DNA from: an uncultured Campylobacter sp.
GTDB lineage: Bacteria; Campylobacterota; Campylobacteria; Campylobacterales; Campylobacteraceae
Assembly: GCF_938030145.1 (NCBI RefSeq)
Contig: NZ_CALHGM010000048.1
Span: forward strand, 1-32,656
DNA: 32,656 bases
Direction: 5' to 3'
Shown here: in pieces, positions 15,216-22,609 of the stretch
Layout of the letters: each line of letters starts with the position of its first letter
Position numbering within the stretch: the first letter of the stretch is position 1
Notes under the pieces: generated by a model
Seen by the model: only the letters and a program-made list of their open reading frames with translations
The model's database searches: none
Told to the model about the DNA's origin: nothing
Position numbers and translations under genes: made by a program

Positions 15216-15764
15216 CTAAATTTGATACTCGCCGGGACTCAACTCGCCTCGCAAAAGCTTACCAAAGCGTGCGGCTGCGGCATCTACGGCATCGTCGCCA
15301 AACTCTCCAGGCTCAAACCCGCTGCTGACAAACGGCACAGCAAAGTCCATCCCGCAGTAGTTTGCCGCGATCTTAAGCGGCGTTAAAATTTCATCCAAGC
15401 TAAAGCCGATCGCGCCTTGTTTAGAGTATTCGCCAAGCGGAGTGCTGACGCTTAGCGCAAGCTGCAAGACCTTGCCTTTAAGCACGCCGGAACCCACCAA
15501 CTCGTGCGAAAAGACGATGTCGATATAGGCTTTTAGCATAGGCGGCACGTTTAGCCAGTACATCGGGTACAAAAATACGATGCGCTCAGCGCCCAATAGC
15601 GCGTCTTGCTCTGTGCGAGCGTCAATGCGCGCAGTATCGGTGCCGTAAAGTCCCTCCAAATGACGCACCTCTACGCCGACAGCGCCCTTTGCGACCTGCG
15701 ATAGGGCTTTGTTCACGCGCGAGGCGGCGAAATTGGGATGCGATAAGATCACGAGCGTTTTCAT
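15216..15764 (-). CDS. Flavodoxin-fold NAD(P)H oxidoreductase (KefF/MdaB-like)
   Basis: A 182-residue cytoplasmic flavoprotein of the NAD(P)H:quinone oxidoreductase type. It starts MKTLVILSHPNFAASRVNKAL, the phosphate-binding loop region of this family. It then has FLYPMYWLNVPPMLKAYID at about residues 69-87, the hallmark segment that contacts flavin and the dimer partner, and later LALSVSTPLGEY near the nicotinamide pocket. Such enzymes reduce quinones or other electrophiles with two electrons; the true substrate cannot be told. The start ATG 15764 is followed at once by the family N-terminus, with AAAGGATACAAC upstream. A second, interrupted member of the same broad family lies at 16917. 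The peroxiredoxin between them suggests a small redox-defence neighbourhood. Confidence 0.87.
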   Translation of the reverse strand: MKTLVILSHPNFAASRVNKALSQVAKGAVGVEVRHLEGLYGTDTARIDARTEQDALLGAERIVFLYPMYWLNVPPMLKAYIDIVFSHELVGSGVLKGKVLQLALSVSTPLGEYSKQGAIGFSLDEILTPLKIAANYCGMDFAVPFVSSGFEPGEFGDDAVDAAAARFGKLLRGELSPGEYQI

Positions 15765-16131
15765 GTTGTATCCTTTGTTAAAATTTGTAGAATCATATCG
15801 TTAAAAAGCTAAAAGTAGATTAAGAAGGGTTGTGAAAACGAGCGTTATTTTGCTTGTGAGGAATGGGATTTGTGAGGCGCGATAGATACGAAGCGCTCTC
15901 GTACCATACTGCCTCAAGGCATGTGCAACAAAATGTTTTTATGCGTGCCGCAAAGCAAGCCCCTGACCCGCTCTTGTTGTCTGGAACGATCTCACTTGCG
16001 ATCCACCCGATCGCGCGCAGCTGCGGCACGGAGCAAAATTTCATCCAAGCAAGGATAAATTTATGAAAAAAGATTAAAATTTAGCCGCGATTTGGGCGAC
16101 GAGCCCGAAAATTTCAAAAAAAGGAAACGAT
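15765..16131. other. Divergent intergenic stretch between oxidoreductase and peroxiredoxin genes
   Basis: A 367-base gap. Open frames exist on both strands (15863-16066 plus, 67 codons; 15820-16044 minus, 74 codons), but neither has a good ribosome binding site or a recognisable motif. The minus-strand one has an odd cysteine-rich run (CFAARIKTFCCTCLEAV). They overlap almost fully, so at most one is real. The gap should hold the promoters of the two divergent genes, but I see no clear TATAAT. A former regulator gene would be a reasonable occupant; the sequence does not show one. Confidence 0.45.
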
Positions 16132-16659
16132 ATGCAGAGAAAAACACAGATCGAAGACGAGTTCAGCGCAGAGGATCGCGAGCGCAAAATCACGCTGCAA
16201 GCGGGAGATGCGGCACCCGAGTTTAGCTTGCAAAATGCCGACGGAGCGAGCGTCGCGCTAAAGGACTTTGCGGGAAAAAAGGTCGCGCTGTATTTTTACC
16301 CCAAGGACAACACCCCCGGCTGCACGACCGAAGCGTGCGAATTTAGCGCCGCGTACGATGATTTCATCGCCGCAGACTGCGTGATCATCGGCATCAGCCC
16401 CGACAGCGCCAAATCCCACGCGGGCTTCATCGCCAAGCAAAGCCTAAAGCACATCCTGCTGAGCGATCCGCAGCACGAGGTAGCCAAGCTATACGGCGCG
16501 TGGCAGGTGCGCAAAAACTACGGGCGCGAGTATCTGGGCATCGTGCGCTCGACCTTTCTGATCGGCGCGGACGGCAAAATTTTAAAGGTCTATAAAAGCG
16601 TCAAGGCAAAGGATCACGCCGCAAAGGTGCTCGCGGATCTGCTAGCTGCGGGGAAATAA
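16132..16659 (+). CDS. bcp: Bcp-type thiol peroxidase (peroxiredoxin)
   Basis: A thioredoxin-dependent peroxidase that reduces hydrogen peroxide and organic hydroperoxides in the cytoplasm. The 175-residue protein carries the PrxQ/Bcp signature DNTPGCTTEACEF, with peroxidatic Cys64 and resolving Cys69 five residues later, an atypical two-cysteine arrangement within one subunit. GISPDSAKSHAGFIAKQ and the late RSTFLIGADGKI also fit the family. About 20 charged residues (MQRKTQIEDEFSAEDRERKI) precede the usual start; a later start cannot be excluded, but AAAAAAAGGAAACGAT directly before ATG 16132 favours the longer form. It sits between two flavodoxin-like oxidoreductase genes, one of them broken. 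Confidence 0.95.
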   Translation: MQRKTQIEDEFSAEDRERKITLQAGDAAPEFSLQNADGASVALKDFAGKKVALYFYPKDNTPGCTTEACEFSAAYDDFIAADCVIIGISPDSAKSHAGFIAKQSLKHILLSDPQHEVAKLYGAWQVRKNYGREYLGIVRSTFLIGADGKILKVYKSVKAKDHAAKVLADLLAAGK

Positions 16660-16916
16660 AGCGCCAAGTGGTATTTTGAAGCAGAACTCCGGCGCATTTG
16701 GGCGCTAAATTTTAATATATGAAATTTATGCGCTGAAATTTGTTATGGAATTTCGGCGTCAAATTTAAGCGTCGAAGCTTCGGCATTAAAATTTGGCTTT
16801 GAAATTTTGCCTTAGAATTCTGCTTCTCATTTGAAAATTGAATTTTTAGACAGAGCTCTAAGTGCGATTTTGGCGGCAAATTTTATCGCCCCAAACCAAA
16901 ATTTTAAAGGAAAAAT
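16660..16916. repeat. Short irregular array of AAATTT-centred units
   Basis: This 257-base gap has a loose series of related words: GCGCTAAATTTT, TGAAATTTAT, GCGCTGAAATTT, GCGTCAAATTTA, GCATTAAAATTT and TTTGAAATTTTG, each about 18-35 bases apart. AGCGCC just after the bcp stop can also pair with GGCGCT near 16702-16708, a weak possible terminator. No gene is visible. The units are imperfect, and I treat them as an extreme local case of the AAATTT excess seen throughout the window, not as a defined repeat family. Confidence 0.4.
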
Positions 16917-17489
16917 ATGAAAAACTTAATCATCCTAGCTCATCCGGACATTAAAAATTCGATCATAAACAAGCGGTTTTTGAAAGAGGCTGCCGCGCAA
17001 AGCTTCACCGTGCGCGACCTAGCGCGCAAGTATCCTAGCGGCGAAATAGACGGCGAGCGCTAGCGCGCGATAATCAAAGCCCACGACGCGCTGGTGCTGC
17101 AATTTCCGCTGCATAATTTCTCCTCGCCCGCGATTTTAAAAAGCTGGATCGATGCGACGATGACGTATGGATTTGCCTACGGGCGCACAAGCGAGGGCAT
17201 GCGCGGGCGCGCCGTGGCGCTGGCGGTGAGCGCGGGTATCAAACGCGCCGACTACGCGCCTAGCGGGCGGTATCATTTCACGATGGAGCAGATTTTAGCG
17301 CCGTTTGAGCCGGCATTCCGCTACTATTTTCATGCAGACTGGCGCGGATTTTTCGCGTTTTACGGCGCCGAGGAGACGCCCGGCGTGGATTACGAAAGTA
17401 GCGTCACGCAGATAGAAAAAGGCGCGGCGGAGTACGCGGAATTTTTAAGAAATTTAGGCGCAAAGAGCGGCGCGGGTAAAAAATTTTAA
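16917..17489 (+). pseudogene. NAD(P)H oxidoreductase gene interrupted by one in-frame TAG
   Basis: A 190-residue flavodoxin-fold oxidoreductase with a single amber codon at 17061-17063 (codon 49). Before it the frame reads MKNLIILAHPDIKNSIINKR, a canonical family start after the ribosome binding site AAAGGAAAAAT. After it the same frame runs on for 141 codons, including VLQFPLHNFSSPAILKSWID, the family hallmark, and TYGFAYGRTSEGMRGR. No frameshift is needed. A CAG (Gln) to TAG change is one plausible cause. Apart from this stop everything looks preserved, so the change is probably recent, a sequencing error, or suppressed. Without readthrough the product would be 48 residues and inactive. It is a relative of, but not a close copy of, the gene at 15216. 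Confidence 0.85.
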
Positions 17490-17637
17490 ATTAAAACAAG
17501 TGTTTTGCCTGTAGCGGGTCTACTCGCATATATCTTGATAAAAATTTTATGCTAAAAGGCAAGCCCTCATTTTAGAGCTAAATTTTAAAATTTAAGCCGC
17601 CTTTATCTAGCCCGCAAGCTAGCTCAAAGTCCGTTCC

Positions 17638-18510
17638 TTACGGCTCAAACGAGCAAGCCTTTAGGTTTCCGCCCGTTAAGCCTTTTTTAAACCACTCTTT
17701 GCGCTGTGCCGAGGTGCCGTGCGTGAAGGAATCTGGCACGACGCGGCCGCTAAATTTGCGCTGCAGCGTATCGTCGCCGATCGCGCTGGCGGCATTTAGC
17801 GCCTCGTCGATGTCGCCCGCCTCCAGCACGCGCCCGGCTTTTGCTAGATAATGCGCCCAAACCCCCGCGTAGCAGTCCGCCTGCAGCTCGACTTTGACCT
17901 GAAGCGCGTTTTGCTCGGCTTCGCTGCGAGCGCGCCTTTTTAGAGTGGCGACCTGCTCCAGCGTGCCGACTAAATTTTGAACGTGATGCCCTACTTCGTG
18001 CGCGATGACGTAGGCCTGCGCGAAGTCACCGCCCGCTTTGTATTTATTCGCAAGTTCGTCGAAAAAGCCGAGATCGAGATAAATTTTATGATCCCTCGGG
18101 CAATAAAAGGGTCCCGTCTGCGCGCTCGCAAAGCCGCAGCCGCTTGCGATCTGATCGCGGAAAAGCCGAAGTCCGGGCTCCTCGTAGCGCGCGCCCGCAC
18201 TTTTAAATATCTCGCCCCAAACGTCTTCAGTTTGAGCTAGCACTGCCGAGACGAAGGCAAGCTTTTCTTGCTCCTGCGGGCTATCGGTCGGCTCTCTTTG
18301 CGTGCTGGCGCCTCCGTCTAAAAGCGCCAAAGGGTTGTAACCCATAAAATACGCTACCGCGCCGATTACAAGCACTATGCGCCCGATCTTTGAGCCGAGC
18401 AAAAACCTGATGATCGGAATCAGCATCCCAAGCGAGCCCGAGCTCGTGCGCATGCTGCTTGCGCGGTCATCCTCCACGTTTGAGCTTCGTCTGCCGTCTT
18501 GCCATTTCAT
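17638..18510 (-). CDS. ypfJ: YpfJ-family neutral zinc metallopeptidase
   Basis: A putative membrane-anchored zinc peptidase; the family's substrates are not well known. The 290-residue protein begins MKWQDGRRSSNVEDDR, the standard family N-terminus. A membrane segment follows at about residues 29-56 (VLVIGAVAYFMGYNPLAL). The catalytic HEVGHH motif is at residues 171-176, and a downstream ELQADCYAGVW supplies the likely third metal ligand. GCGFASAQTGPFYCPRD at about 124-140 is also typical and contains a Cys pair that could form a disulfide outside the cytoplasm. AAAGGAAAAAT precedes ATG 18510, with a good -10 box upstream on the same strand. It is transcribed away from infA. Confidence 0.92.
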   Translation of the reverse strand: MKWQDGRRSSNVEDDRASSMRTSSGSLGMLIPIIRFLLGSKIGRIVLVIGAVAYFMGYNPLALLDGGASTQREPTDSPQEQEKLAFVSAVLAQTEDVWGEIFKSAGARYEEPGLRLFRDQIASGCGFASAQTGPFYCPRDHKIYLDLGFFDELANKYKAGGDFAQAYVIAHEVGHHVQNLVGTLEQVATLKRRARSEAEQNALQVKVELQADCYAGVWAHYLAKAGRVLEAGDIDEALNAASAIGDDTLQRKFSGRVVPDSFTHGTSAQRKEWFKKGLTGGNLKACSFEP

Positions 18511-18535
18511 ATTTTTCCTTTAAAATTTTTGAGCC

Positions 18536-18541
18536 ATTATA
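18536..18541 (-). promoter_or_regulatory. -10 promoter box for the ypfJ gene
   Basis: On the minus strand TATAAT lies 26-31 bases before the ATG, preceded by AAAATTTTAG. The spacing leaves a short leader with AAAGGA. A good match to the Campylobacter sigma-70 pattern. Confidence 0.7.
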
Positions 18542-18660
18542 CTAAAATTTTAAAAAGAGCGCCGTCTTGCTTTTGCAAAAACGGTGCGCGCGTAGCGAAG
18601 TAAATCTGAAATTTTGCTTATTTTAAATTTCTTTTAAGCTGTTTAAAATTTTAAATTCTA

Positions 18661-18666
18661 TATAAT
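18661..18666 (+). promoter_or_regulatory. -10 promoter box for infA and the ribosomal block
   Basis: TATAAT follows an A/T-rich stretch (AAAATTTTAAATTC) and lies 34 bases before the infA start. It shows that infA has its own promoter here. No secY, adk or map gene precedes it; the neighbour upstream is divergent. Confidence 0.75.
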
Positions 18667-18699
18667 CGCCCTTTTTAAATTTAAAAGAAAGGAGAATTT

Positions 18700-18918
18700 G
18701 TGGCAAAAGACGACGTCATAGAGATCGACGGCAACGTCATAGAAGCGCTACCGAACGCGACTTTTAAGGTTGAGCTAGACAACAAACACGTGATTTTATG
18801 TCATATCGCGGGCAAGATGCGAATGCACTATATCAAGATAATGCCCGGCGATCGCGTAAAAGTTGAGCTGACCCCTTACAGCCTCGATAAAGGCAGGATC
18901 ACCTACCGCTATAAGTAA
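18700..18918 (+). CDS. infA: Translation initiation factor IF-1
   Basis: IF-1 is a small OB-fold protein that occupies the ribosomal A site during initiation. The 72-residue product has the family sequence MAKDDVIEIDGNVIEALPN and HIAGKMRMHYIKIMPGDRVKVEL, ending RITYRYK. Translation starts at GTG 18700, with AAAGAAAGGAGAATTT as a strong ribosome binding site; no ATG is available at the conserved N-terminus. It opens the infA-rpmJ-rpsM-rpsK-rpsD-rpoA-rplQ run. A hairpin lies in the 172-base gap before rpmJ. Confidence 0.98.
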   Translation: MAKDDVIEIDGNVIEALPNATFKVELDNKHVILCHIAGKMRMHYIKIMPGDRVKVELTPYSLDKGRITYRYK

Positions 18919-18975
18919 GGATAAAGTTAAATTTAGATATACTCGCGATTTTGCGACTAAACTGTAGGAAGAAGT

Positions 18976-19004
18976 GTTTTCAAAATCCCCACTATTTTGA
19001 AAAC
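18976..19004 (+). promoter_or_regulatory. Perfect 10-bp hairpin between infA and rpmJ
   Basis: GTTTTCAAAA at 18976-18985 is the exact reverse complement of TTTTGAAAAC at 18995-19004, with a 9-base loop. Past one G-G mismatch the stem can gain two or three more A-T pairs. No T-run follows (AGTTGGTTTGATAC), so a plain terminator is doubtful. An attenuator, an mRNA processing site or a ribosomal-protein autoregulatory element are alternatives. Confidence 0.55.
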
Positions 19005-19090
19005 AGTTGGTTTGATACTTTCGCTTTTGAAATTTCATTAAACCTAGGTGCAGTTTGCATTTAAAGTGGAGAAAATTTTAGGAGAGTGGA

Positions 19091-19204
19091 ATGAAAGTTC
19101 GTCCATCCGTTAAGAAAATGTGCGACAAATGCAAAATTGTCAAGCGCAAAGGTGTTGTTCACGTTATTTGTGAAAATCCAAAACATAAACAAAGACAAGG
19201 ATAA
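19091..19204 (+). CDS. rpmJ: 50S ribosomal protein L36
   Basis: A 37-residue protein of the large ribosomal subunit. It begins MKVRPSVKKMCDKCKIV and ends PKHKQRQG. The zinc-binding form is present, with ligands Cys11, Cys14, Cys27 and His32. AGGAGAGTGGA immediately before ATG 19091 is the ribosome binding site. It lies three bases before rpsM, in the standard bacterial order. It is easily missed because of its length. Confidence 0.97.
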   Translation: MKVRPSVKKMCDKCKIVKRKGVVHVICENPKHKQRQG

Positions 19205-19207
19205 GTT

Positions 19208-19576
19208 ATGGCTCGTATCGCAGGTGTAGATCTACCAAAGAAAAAAAGGATTGAATACGGACTAACTTATATCTACGGTATAGGTTTATTTACGTCGAGA
19301 AAAATTCTCGATGCGGCAGGAATTTCTTACGATAAAAGAGTCGCCGATCTGAGCGAAGATGAAGCCGCCGCTATCAGAAAAGAGATCCAAGAGCACTATA
19401 TGGTCGAAGGCGATCTTCGCAAACAAGTGGCTATGGATATAAAAGCGCTTATGGACTTGGGCGGCTATCGCGGCTTAAGACACAGAAAGGGCCTTCCGGT
19501 TCGCGGTCAAAAAACAAAAACGAACGCCAGAACCAGAAAAGGCAAACGCAAAACCGTCGGCGCGGCAGCTAAATAA
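19208..19576 (+). CDS. rpsM: 30S ribosomal protein S13
   Basis: S13 sits in the head of the small subunit and contacts the P-site tRNA and S19. The 122-residue protein starts MARIAGVDLPKKKRIEYGL. It contains the helix-hairpin-helix-like YIYGIGLFTSRKIL and the RGLRHRKGLPVRGQKTKTNA motif, and ends in a basic tail for RNA contact. ATAAGTT before ATG 19208 overlaps the rpmJ stop region, so translation may be coupled. Codon choice is more A+T rich than in neighbouring metabolic genes, as expected for a highly expressed ribosomal gene. Confidence 0.99.
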   Translation: MARIAGVDLPKKKRIEYGLTYIYGIGLFTSRKILDAAGISYDKRVADLSEDEAAAIRKEIQEHYMVEGDLRKQVAMDIKALMDLGGYRGLRHRKGLPVRGQKTKTNARTRKGKRKTVGAAAK

Positions 19577-19586
19577 GGATTGAGAT

Positions 19587-19979
19587 ATGGCACAAAAAAA
19601 AGTAGTTAAGAAAAAAACCGTCAGAAAAAATATCGCCAAAGGCATAGTTTACATCTCCGCTACGTTCAACAACACTATGATTACCGTAACGGACGAAATG
19701 GGCAACGCGATCGCGTGGAGCAGTGCGGGCGCTTTAAATTTTAAAGGCAGCAAAAAATCCACTCCTTATGCGGCGCAGCAAGCCGTCGAGGACGCGCTAA
19801 GCAAAGCCAAAGAGCACGGCATCAAAGAGGTAGGCGTCAAAGTTCAGGGTCCGGGAAGCGGACGCGAGACCGCCGTTAAAAGCGTAGGTAGCGTAGAAGG
19901 GATTAAAGTTACGTATTTCAAAGATATCACTCCTCTTGCGCACAACGGTTGCAGACCGCCTAAACGACGTCGCGTGTAA
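19587..19979 (+). CDS. rpsK: 30S ribosomal protein S11
   Basis: S11 forms part of the small-subunit platform near the mRNA exit path. The 130-residue product has a Lys-rich N-terminus, then VYISATFNNTMITVTDEMGN, VKVQGPGSGRETAVKS and the C-terminal THNGCRPPKRRRV-like end (here LAHNGCRPPKRRRV). A ribosome binding site (AAGGATTGAGAT) precedes ATG 19587, ten bases after the rpsM stop. Full length, in the usual operon position. Confidence 0.99.
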   Translation: MAQKKVVKKKTVRKNIAKGIVYISATFNNTMITVTDEMGNAIAWSSAGALNFKGSKKSTPYAAQQAVEDALSKAKEHGIKEVGVKVQGPGSGRETAVKSVGSVEGIKVTYFKDITPLAHNGCRPPKRRRV

Positions 19980-19997
19980 TTATAAAAGGAGAAATTT

Positions 19998-20624
19998 ATG
20001 GCTAGATATACAGGACCGGTTGAAAAATTAGAAAGAAGGCTCGGCGTCGATCTATTTATGAAAGGCGAGAGAAGGCTTGCGGGCAAGAGCGCGCTTTTAA
20101 AACGCCCTTACGCTCCGGGTCAGCATGGACAAAGACGCGCTAAACTAAGCGAATACGGCTCACAGCTTCGCGAGAAACAAAAGGCTAAATTTATGTACGG
20201 CGTAAGCGAGAAGCAGTTCCGTAGGCTATTTGCCGAAGCGGCTCGTAGAGAGGGTAACACCGGAGCGATCTTGGTTCAGCTTTTAGAGCAGAGGCTAGAT
20301 AATGTAGTTTACCGCATGGGCTTTGCTACGACTAGACGCTTTGCGCGCCAGCTCGTTACGCATGGACACATTTTAGTAGACGGCAAACGCGTCGATATCC
20401 CTTCATACAGCGTCTGCGCAGGACAAAAGATCGAAGTGATCGAAAAGAGCAAAAATAACCCGCAAATTTCAAGAGCGCTGGATCTTACTGCACAGACCGG
20501 CATCGTAGCGTGGGTCGACGTAGAAAAAGAGAAAAGATACGGAATTTTTTCTAGAGTTCCGGAGAGAGAAGAAGTTGTTATTCCTGTAGAGGAAAGATTT
20601 ATCGTAGAGCTTTACTCGAAATAG
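19998..20624 (+). CDS. rpsD: 30S ribosomal protein S4
   Basis: S4 is a primary 16S rRNA-binding protein that starts small-subunit assembly; in other bacteria it also represses its own operon. The 208-residue protein begins MARYTGPVEKLERRLGVDLF. It contains an S4 RNA-binding domain (QLVTHGHILVDGKRVDIPSY, about residues 115-134). It has no N-terminal Cys4 zinc site, so it is the zinc-free form. AAAGGAGAAATTT before ATG 19998 is a strong ribosome binding site. No clear S4 pseudoknot could be identified by eye. Confidence 0.99.
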   Translation: MARYTGPVEKLERRLGVDLFMKGERRLAGKSALLKRPYAPGQHGQRRAKLSEYGSQLREKQKAKFMYGVSEKQFRRLFAEAARREGNTGAILVQLLEQRLDNVVYRMGFATTRRFARQLVTHGHILVDGKRVDIPSYSVCAGQKIEVIEKSKNNPQISRALDLTAQTGIVAWVDVEKEKRYGIFSRVPEREEVVIPVEERFIVELYSK

Positions 20625-20635
20625 TAGGTGCTAAT

Positions 20636-21661
20636 ATGAGAAAAATCACAACATCAGCTCATATGCCAACTGAAATAAAGGTTGAGAATGTCAGCGAAAA
20701 TGTTGCTAAAATCATAGCATATCCCTTTGAAACGGGATATGCCGTCACTCTAGCTCATCCTTTACGAAGGTTACTTTATACGAGCACGGTCGGTTTTGCG
20801 CCGACTGCGGTTAAAATAGAAGGCGTAAGCCACGAATTCGACAGCATGCGCGGCATGCTCGAGGATATGGCGGCTTTTATCATAAATTTAAAGGGCTTAA
20901 GGTTTAAAATTAAGGGTGATTCCCTACGCGAGGTCGTAGAATACAGCTTCAAAGGACCTAAAGAAATTTACGGCAGCGACCTAAATAACGACGCCGTAGA
21001 GATCGTAAATCCAAGCGCTTATCTGGCTACGATAAACGAGGATGCCGATCTTAAATTTACGCTCATCATCGAAAAGGGCATCGGCTACGTCCCAAGCGAA
21101 GAGATCAGAGAAAATTTAGACGCTGATTTTATCGCGCTGGATGCGTTTTTTACCCCGGTAACCAAAGCTGTTTACGATATCGAAAACGTATTCGTAGAGG
21201 ATAATCCCGACTACGAAAAGGTGGTCTTTACGATCACTACCGACGGTCAGATCAGCGCGATAGATGCGTTTAAAAACGCGCTTGAGGCAATGTATCAGCA
21301 GCTGGCGGTTTTCAAAGGTATCGTAAATATCAGCGCTGCAGATACTTTCGGTAGGGCAATCCCTGCAAATTCCGAGTTTGCAAAGCTTTTTGAGAGCGTT
21401 AGTAATCTAAGCTTAAGCGCACGAAGCTTCAACTGCCTGGATCGCGCCGATATTAGATTTATCGGCGAGCTAGCGATTATGGAGGAGAGCGAGCTTAAAG
21501 ATCTTAAAAATTTAGGCAAAAAATCGCTTGAGGAGATCAAGGCCGTTATGGAGGAGATCGGTTATCCTATCGGCAACCAAGAGCTCGGCGATAAAAAAGA
21601 GCAGCTAAAACGCAAGCTTGATGAGCTGAAGGCTCAAAGACAAAAGAATGAAGGACAATAA
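20636..21661 (+). CDS. rpoA: RNA polymerase alpha subunit
   Basis: The alpha subunit dimerises to nucleate RNA polymerase assembly and contacts activators and UP elements. The 341-residue protein shows the N-terminal assembly domain (GYAVTLAHPLRRLLYTST, then VGFAPTAVKIEGV) and the C-terminal DNA-contact domain, with its helix-hairpin-helix segment ELKDLKNLGKKSLEEIKAVM near residues 282-301. A Lys/Gln-rich tail of about 30 residues ends the protein. The gene starts 11 bases after rpsD, and its stop is directly followed by the rplQ ATG (TAAATG). Consistent with a single transcript. Confidence 0.99.
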   Translation: MRKITTSAHMPTEIKVENVSENVAKIIAYPFETGYAVTLAHPLRRLLYTSTVGFAPTAVKIEGVSHEFDSMRGMLEDMAAFIINLKGLRFKIKGDSLREVVEYSFKGPKEIYGSDLNNDAVEIVNPSAYLATINEDADLKFTLIIEKGIGYVPSEEIRENLDADFIALDAFFTPVTKAVYDIENVFVEDNPDYEKVVFTITTDGQISAIDAFKNALEAMYQQLAVFKGIVNISAADTFGRAIPANSEFAKLFESVSNLSLSARSFNCLDRADIRFIGELAIMEESELKDLKNLGKKSLEEIKAVMEEIGYPIGNQELGDKKEQLKRKLDELKAQRQKNEGQ

Positions 21662-22018
21662 ATGAGACATAATCACGGATATAGGAAGCTAGGGCGTACT
21701 TCGTCTCACCGTGCCGCCCTGCTTAAAAATTTAACCATCGCTTTAGTTGCTAGCGGTAAGATCGAAACTACGCTTCCTAAGGCAAAAGAGCTAAGAAGCT
21801 ATGCCGAGAAGCTGATCACTCGCGCGCGAAAAGGCGACAGCGAGGCGCATAGATTTGTTTTCGCGGCGCTTCAGGATAAGGCTGCGACAAATAAGCTGGT
21901 CACCGAGATCGCCCCAAAATACGCAGGCGTAAACGGCGGCTACACTCGCATCATCAAAACCCGCCTTCGCAAGGGCGACGCCGCAGAGATGGCTTATATC
22001 GAGCTAATCAGCAAATAA
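21662..22018 (+). CDS. rplQ: 50S ribosomal protein L17
   Basis: L17 binds near the polypeptide exit of the large subunit. The 118-residue product starts MRHNHGYRKLGRTSSHRAAL, with the family motifs RAALLKNLTIALV and SYAEKLITRARKGD, and ends with NGGYTRIIKTRLRKGDAAEM. It starts at the base after the rpoA stop. The last codon falls inside an 11-bp hairpin that closes the ribosomal operon. Confidence 0.99.
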   Translation: MRHNHGYRKLGRTSSHRAALLKNLTIALVASGKIETTLPKAKELRSYAEKLITRARKGDSEAHRFVFAALQDKAATNKLVTEIAPKYAGVNGGYTRIIKTRLRKGDAAEMAYIELISK

Positions 22019-22043
22019 AATTTCGGGATCGCTCCCGAAATTT
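22018..22043 (+). terminator. Hairpin at the end of the ribosomal operon
   Basis: AAATTTCGGGA (22018-22028) pairs perfectly with TCCCGAAATTT (22033-22043) around a TCGC loop, an 11-bp stem that begins on the final base of the rplQ stop codon. Only CTTCT follows, so the T-run is weak. It most likely acts as an intrinsic terminator or a 3'-end stabiliser. The next gene starts five bases further on, which is unusually close. Confidence 0.75.
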
Positions 22044-22048
22044 CTTCT

Positions 22049-22609
22049 ATGAAATTTAAAATTTTACTCCCGCTTATTATCATTGCTGCGGGCTTGGCAT
22101 GGGCATTGGACAACTATCTTAGCTACAAAAATATCGAAACGATCAACTCCGAAATTCCGCTAAAGCAAGCATTGGACGGCGAGCAAATCTCTAAAATCCG
22201 CGTCTATAAATCCAAACGAATTCTTGAAATTTTAACTTCAAAAGGCGTCGCGAAAAGCTACAAAATCGCCCTCGGACGCGAGCCTGAAGGGCACAAGGAG
22301 ATTCAAGGCGACGGCAAAACCCCGGAGGGCAACTACACCATAAACGGCAAAAATCCAAACTCGGCGTATCATCTAAATTTAGGCATCTCCTATCCGAATA
22401 AAGCCGACGTAGCGCACGCAAAATCCCTCGGCAAGAGCGCAGGCGGCGATATCAAAATCCACGGGCTACCGAATAAATTTAGCTACCTAGGACAGAGTAT
22501 CGCAGCGTTCGGCGACTGGACGGAGGGCTGCATAGCGCTCGTCAACGACGATATGGACGAACTTTTCGAGCATGTAAAAATCGATACGCCGATAGAAATT
22601 TTGCCGTGA
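22049..22609 (+). CDS. Membrane-anchored L,D-transpeptidase (YkuD-type)
   Basis: YkuD-domain enzymes make or cut peptidoglycan links using an active-site cysteine in the periplasm. The 186-residue protein has an N-terminal signal anchor (MKFKILLPLIIIAAGLAWAL). It continues with a domain start IRVYKSKRILEI, the substrate-groove segment DGKTPEGNYTINGKNPNS, His138 in DIKIHGLPNK and the catalytic GDWTEGCIALVN with Cys161. The final motif, GCIA with no Arg after it, resembles the YafK/DpaA branch more than classical cross-linkers; substrate is undecided. No ribosome binding site is visible before ATG 22049, and the rplQ hairpin ends five bases upstream, so expression may depend on readthrough or restructuring of that hairpin. 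Confidence 0.88.
   Translation: MKFKILLPLIIIAAGLAWALDNYLSYKNIETINSEIPLKQALDGEQISKIRVYKSKRILEILTSKGVAKSYKIALGREPEGHKEIQGDGKTPEGNYTINGKNPNSAYHLNLGISYPNKADVAHAKSLGKSAGGDIKIHGLPNKFSYLGQSIAAFGDWTEGCIALVNDDMDELFEHVKIDTPIEILP

Noticed and set aside
15216..17489. The two oxidoreductase genes as a recent duplication
   Set aside because: They share family motifs (AHP/SHP start, FPL/YPM segment) but differ strongly elsewhere, so they look like distinct family members.
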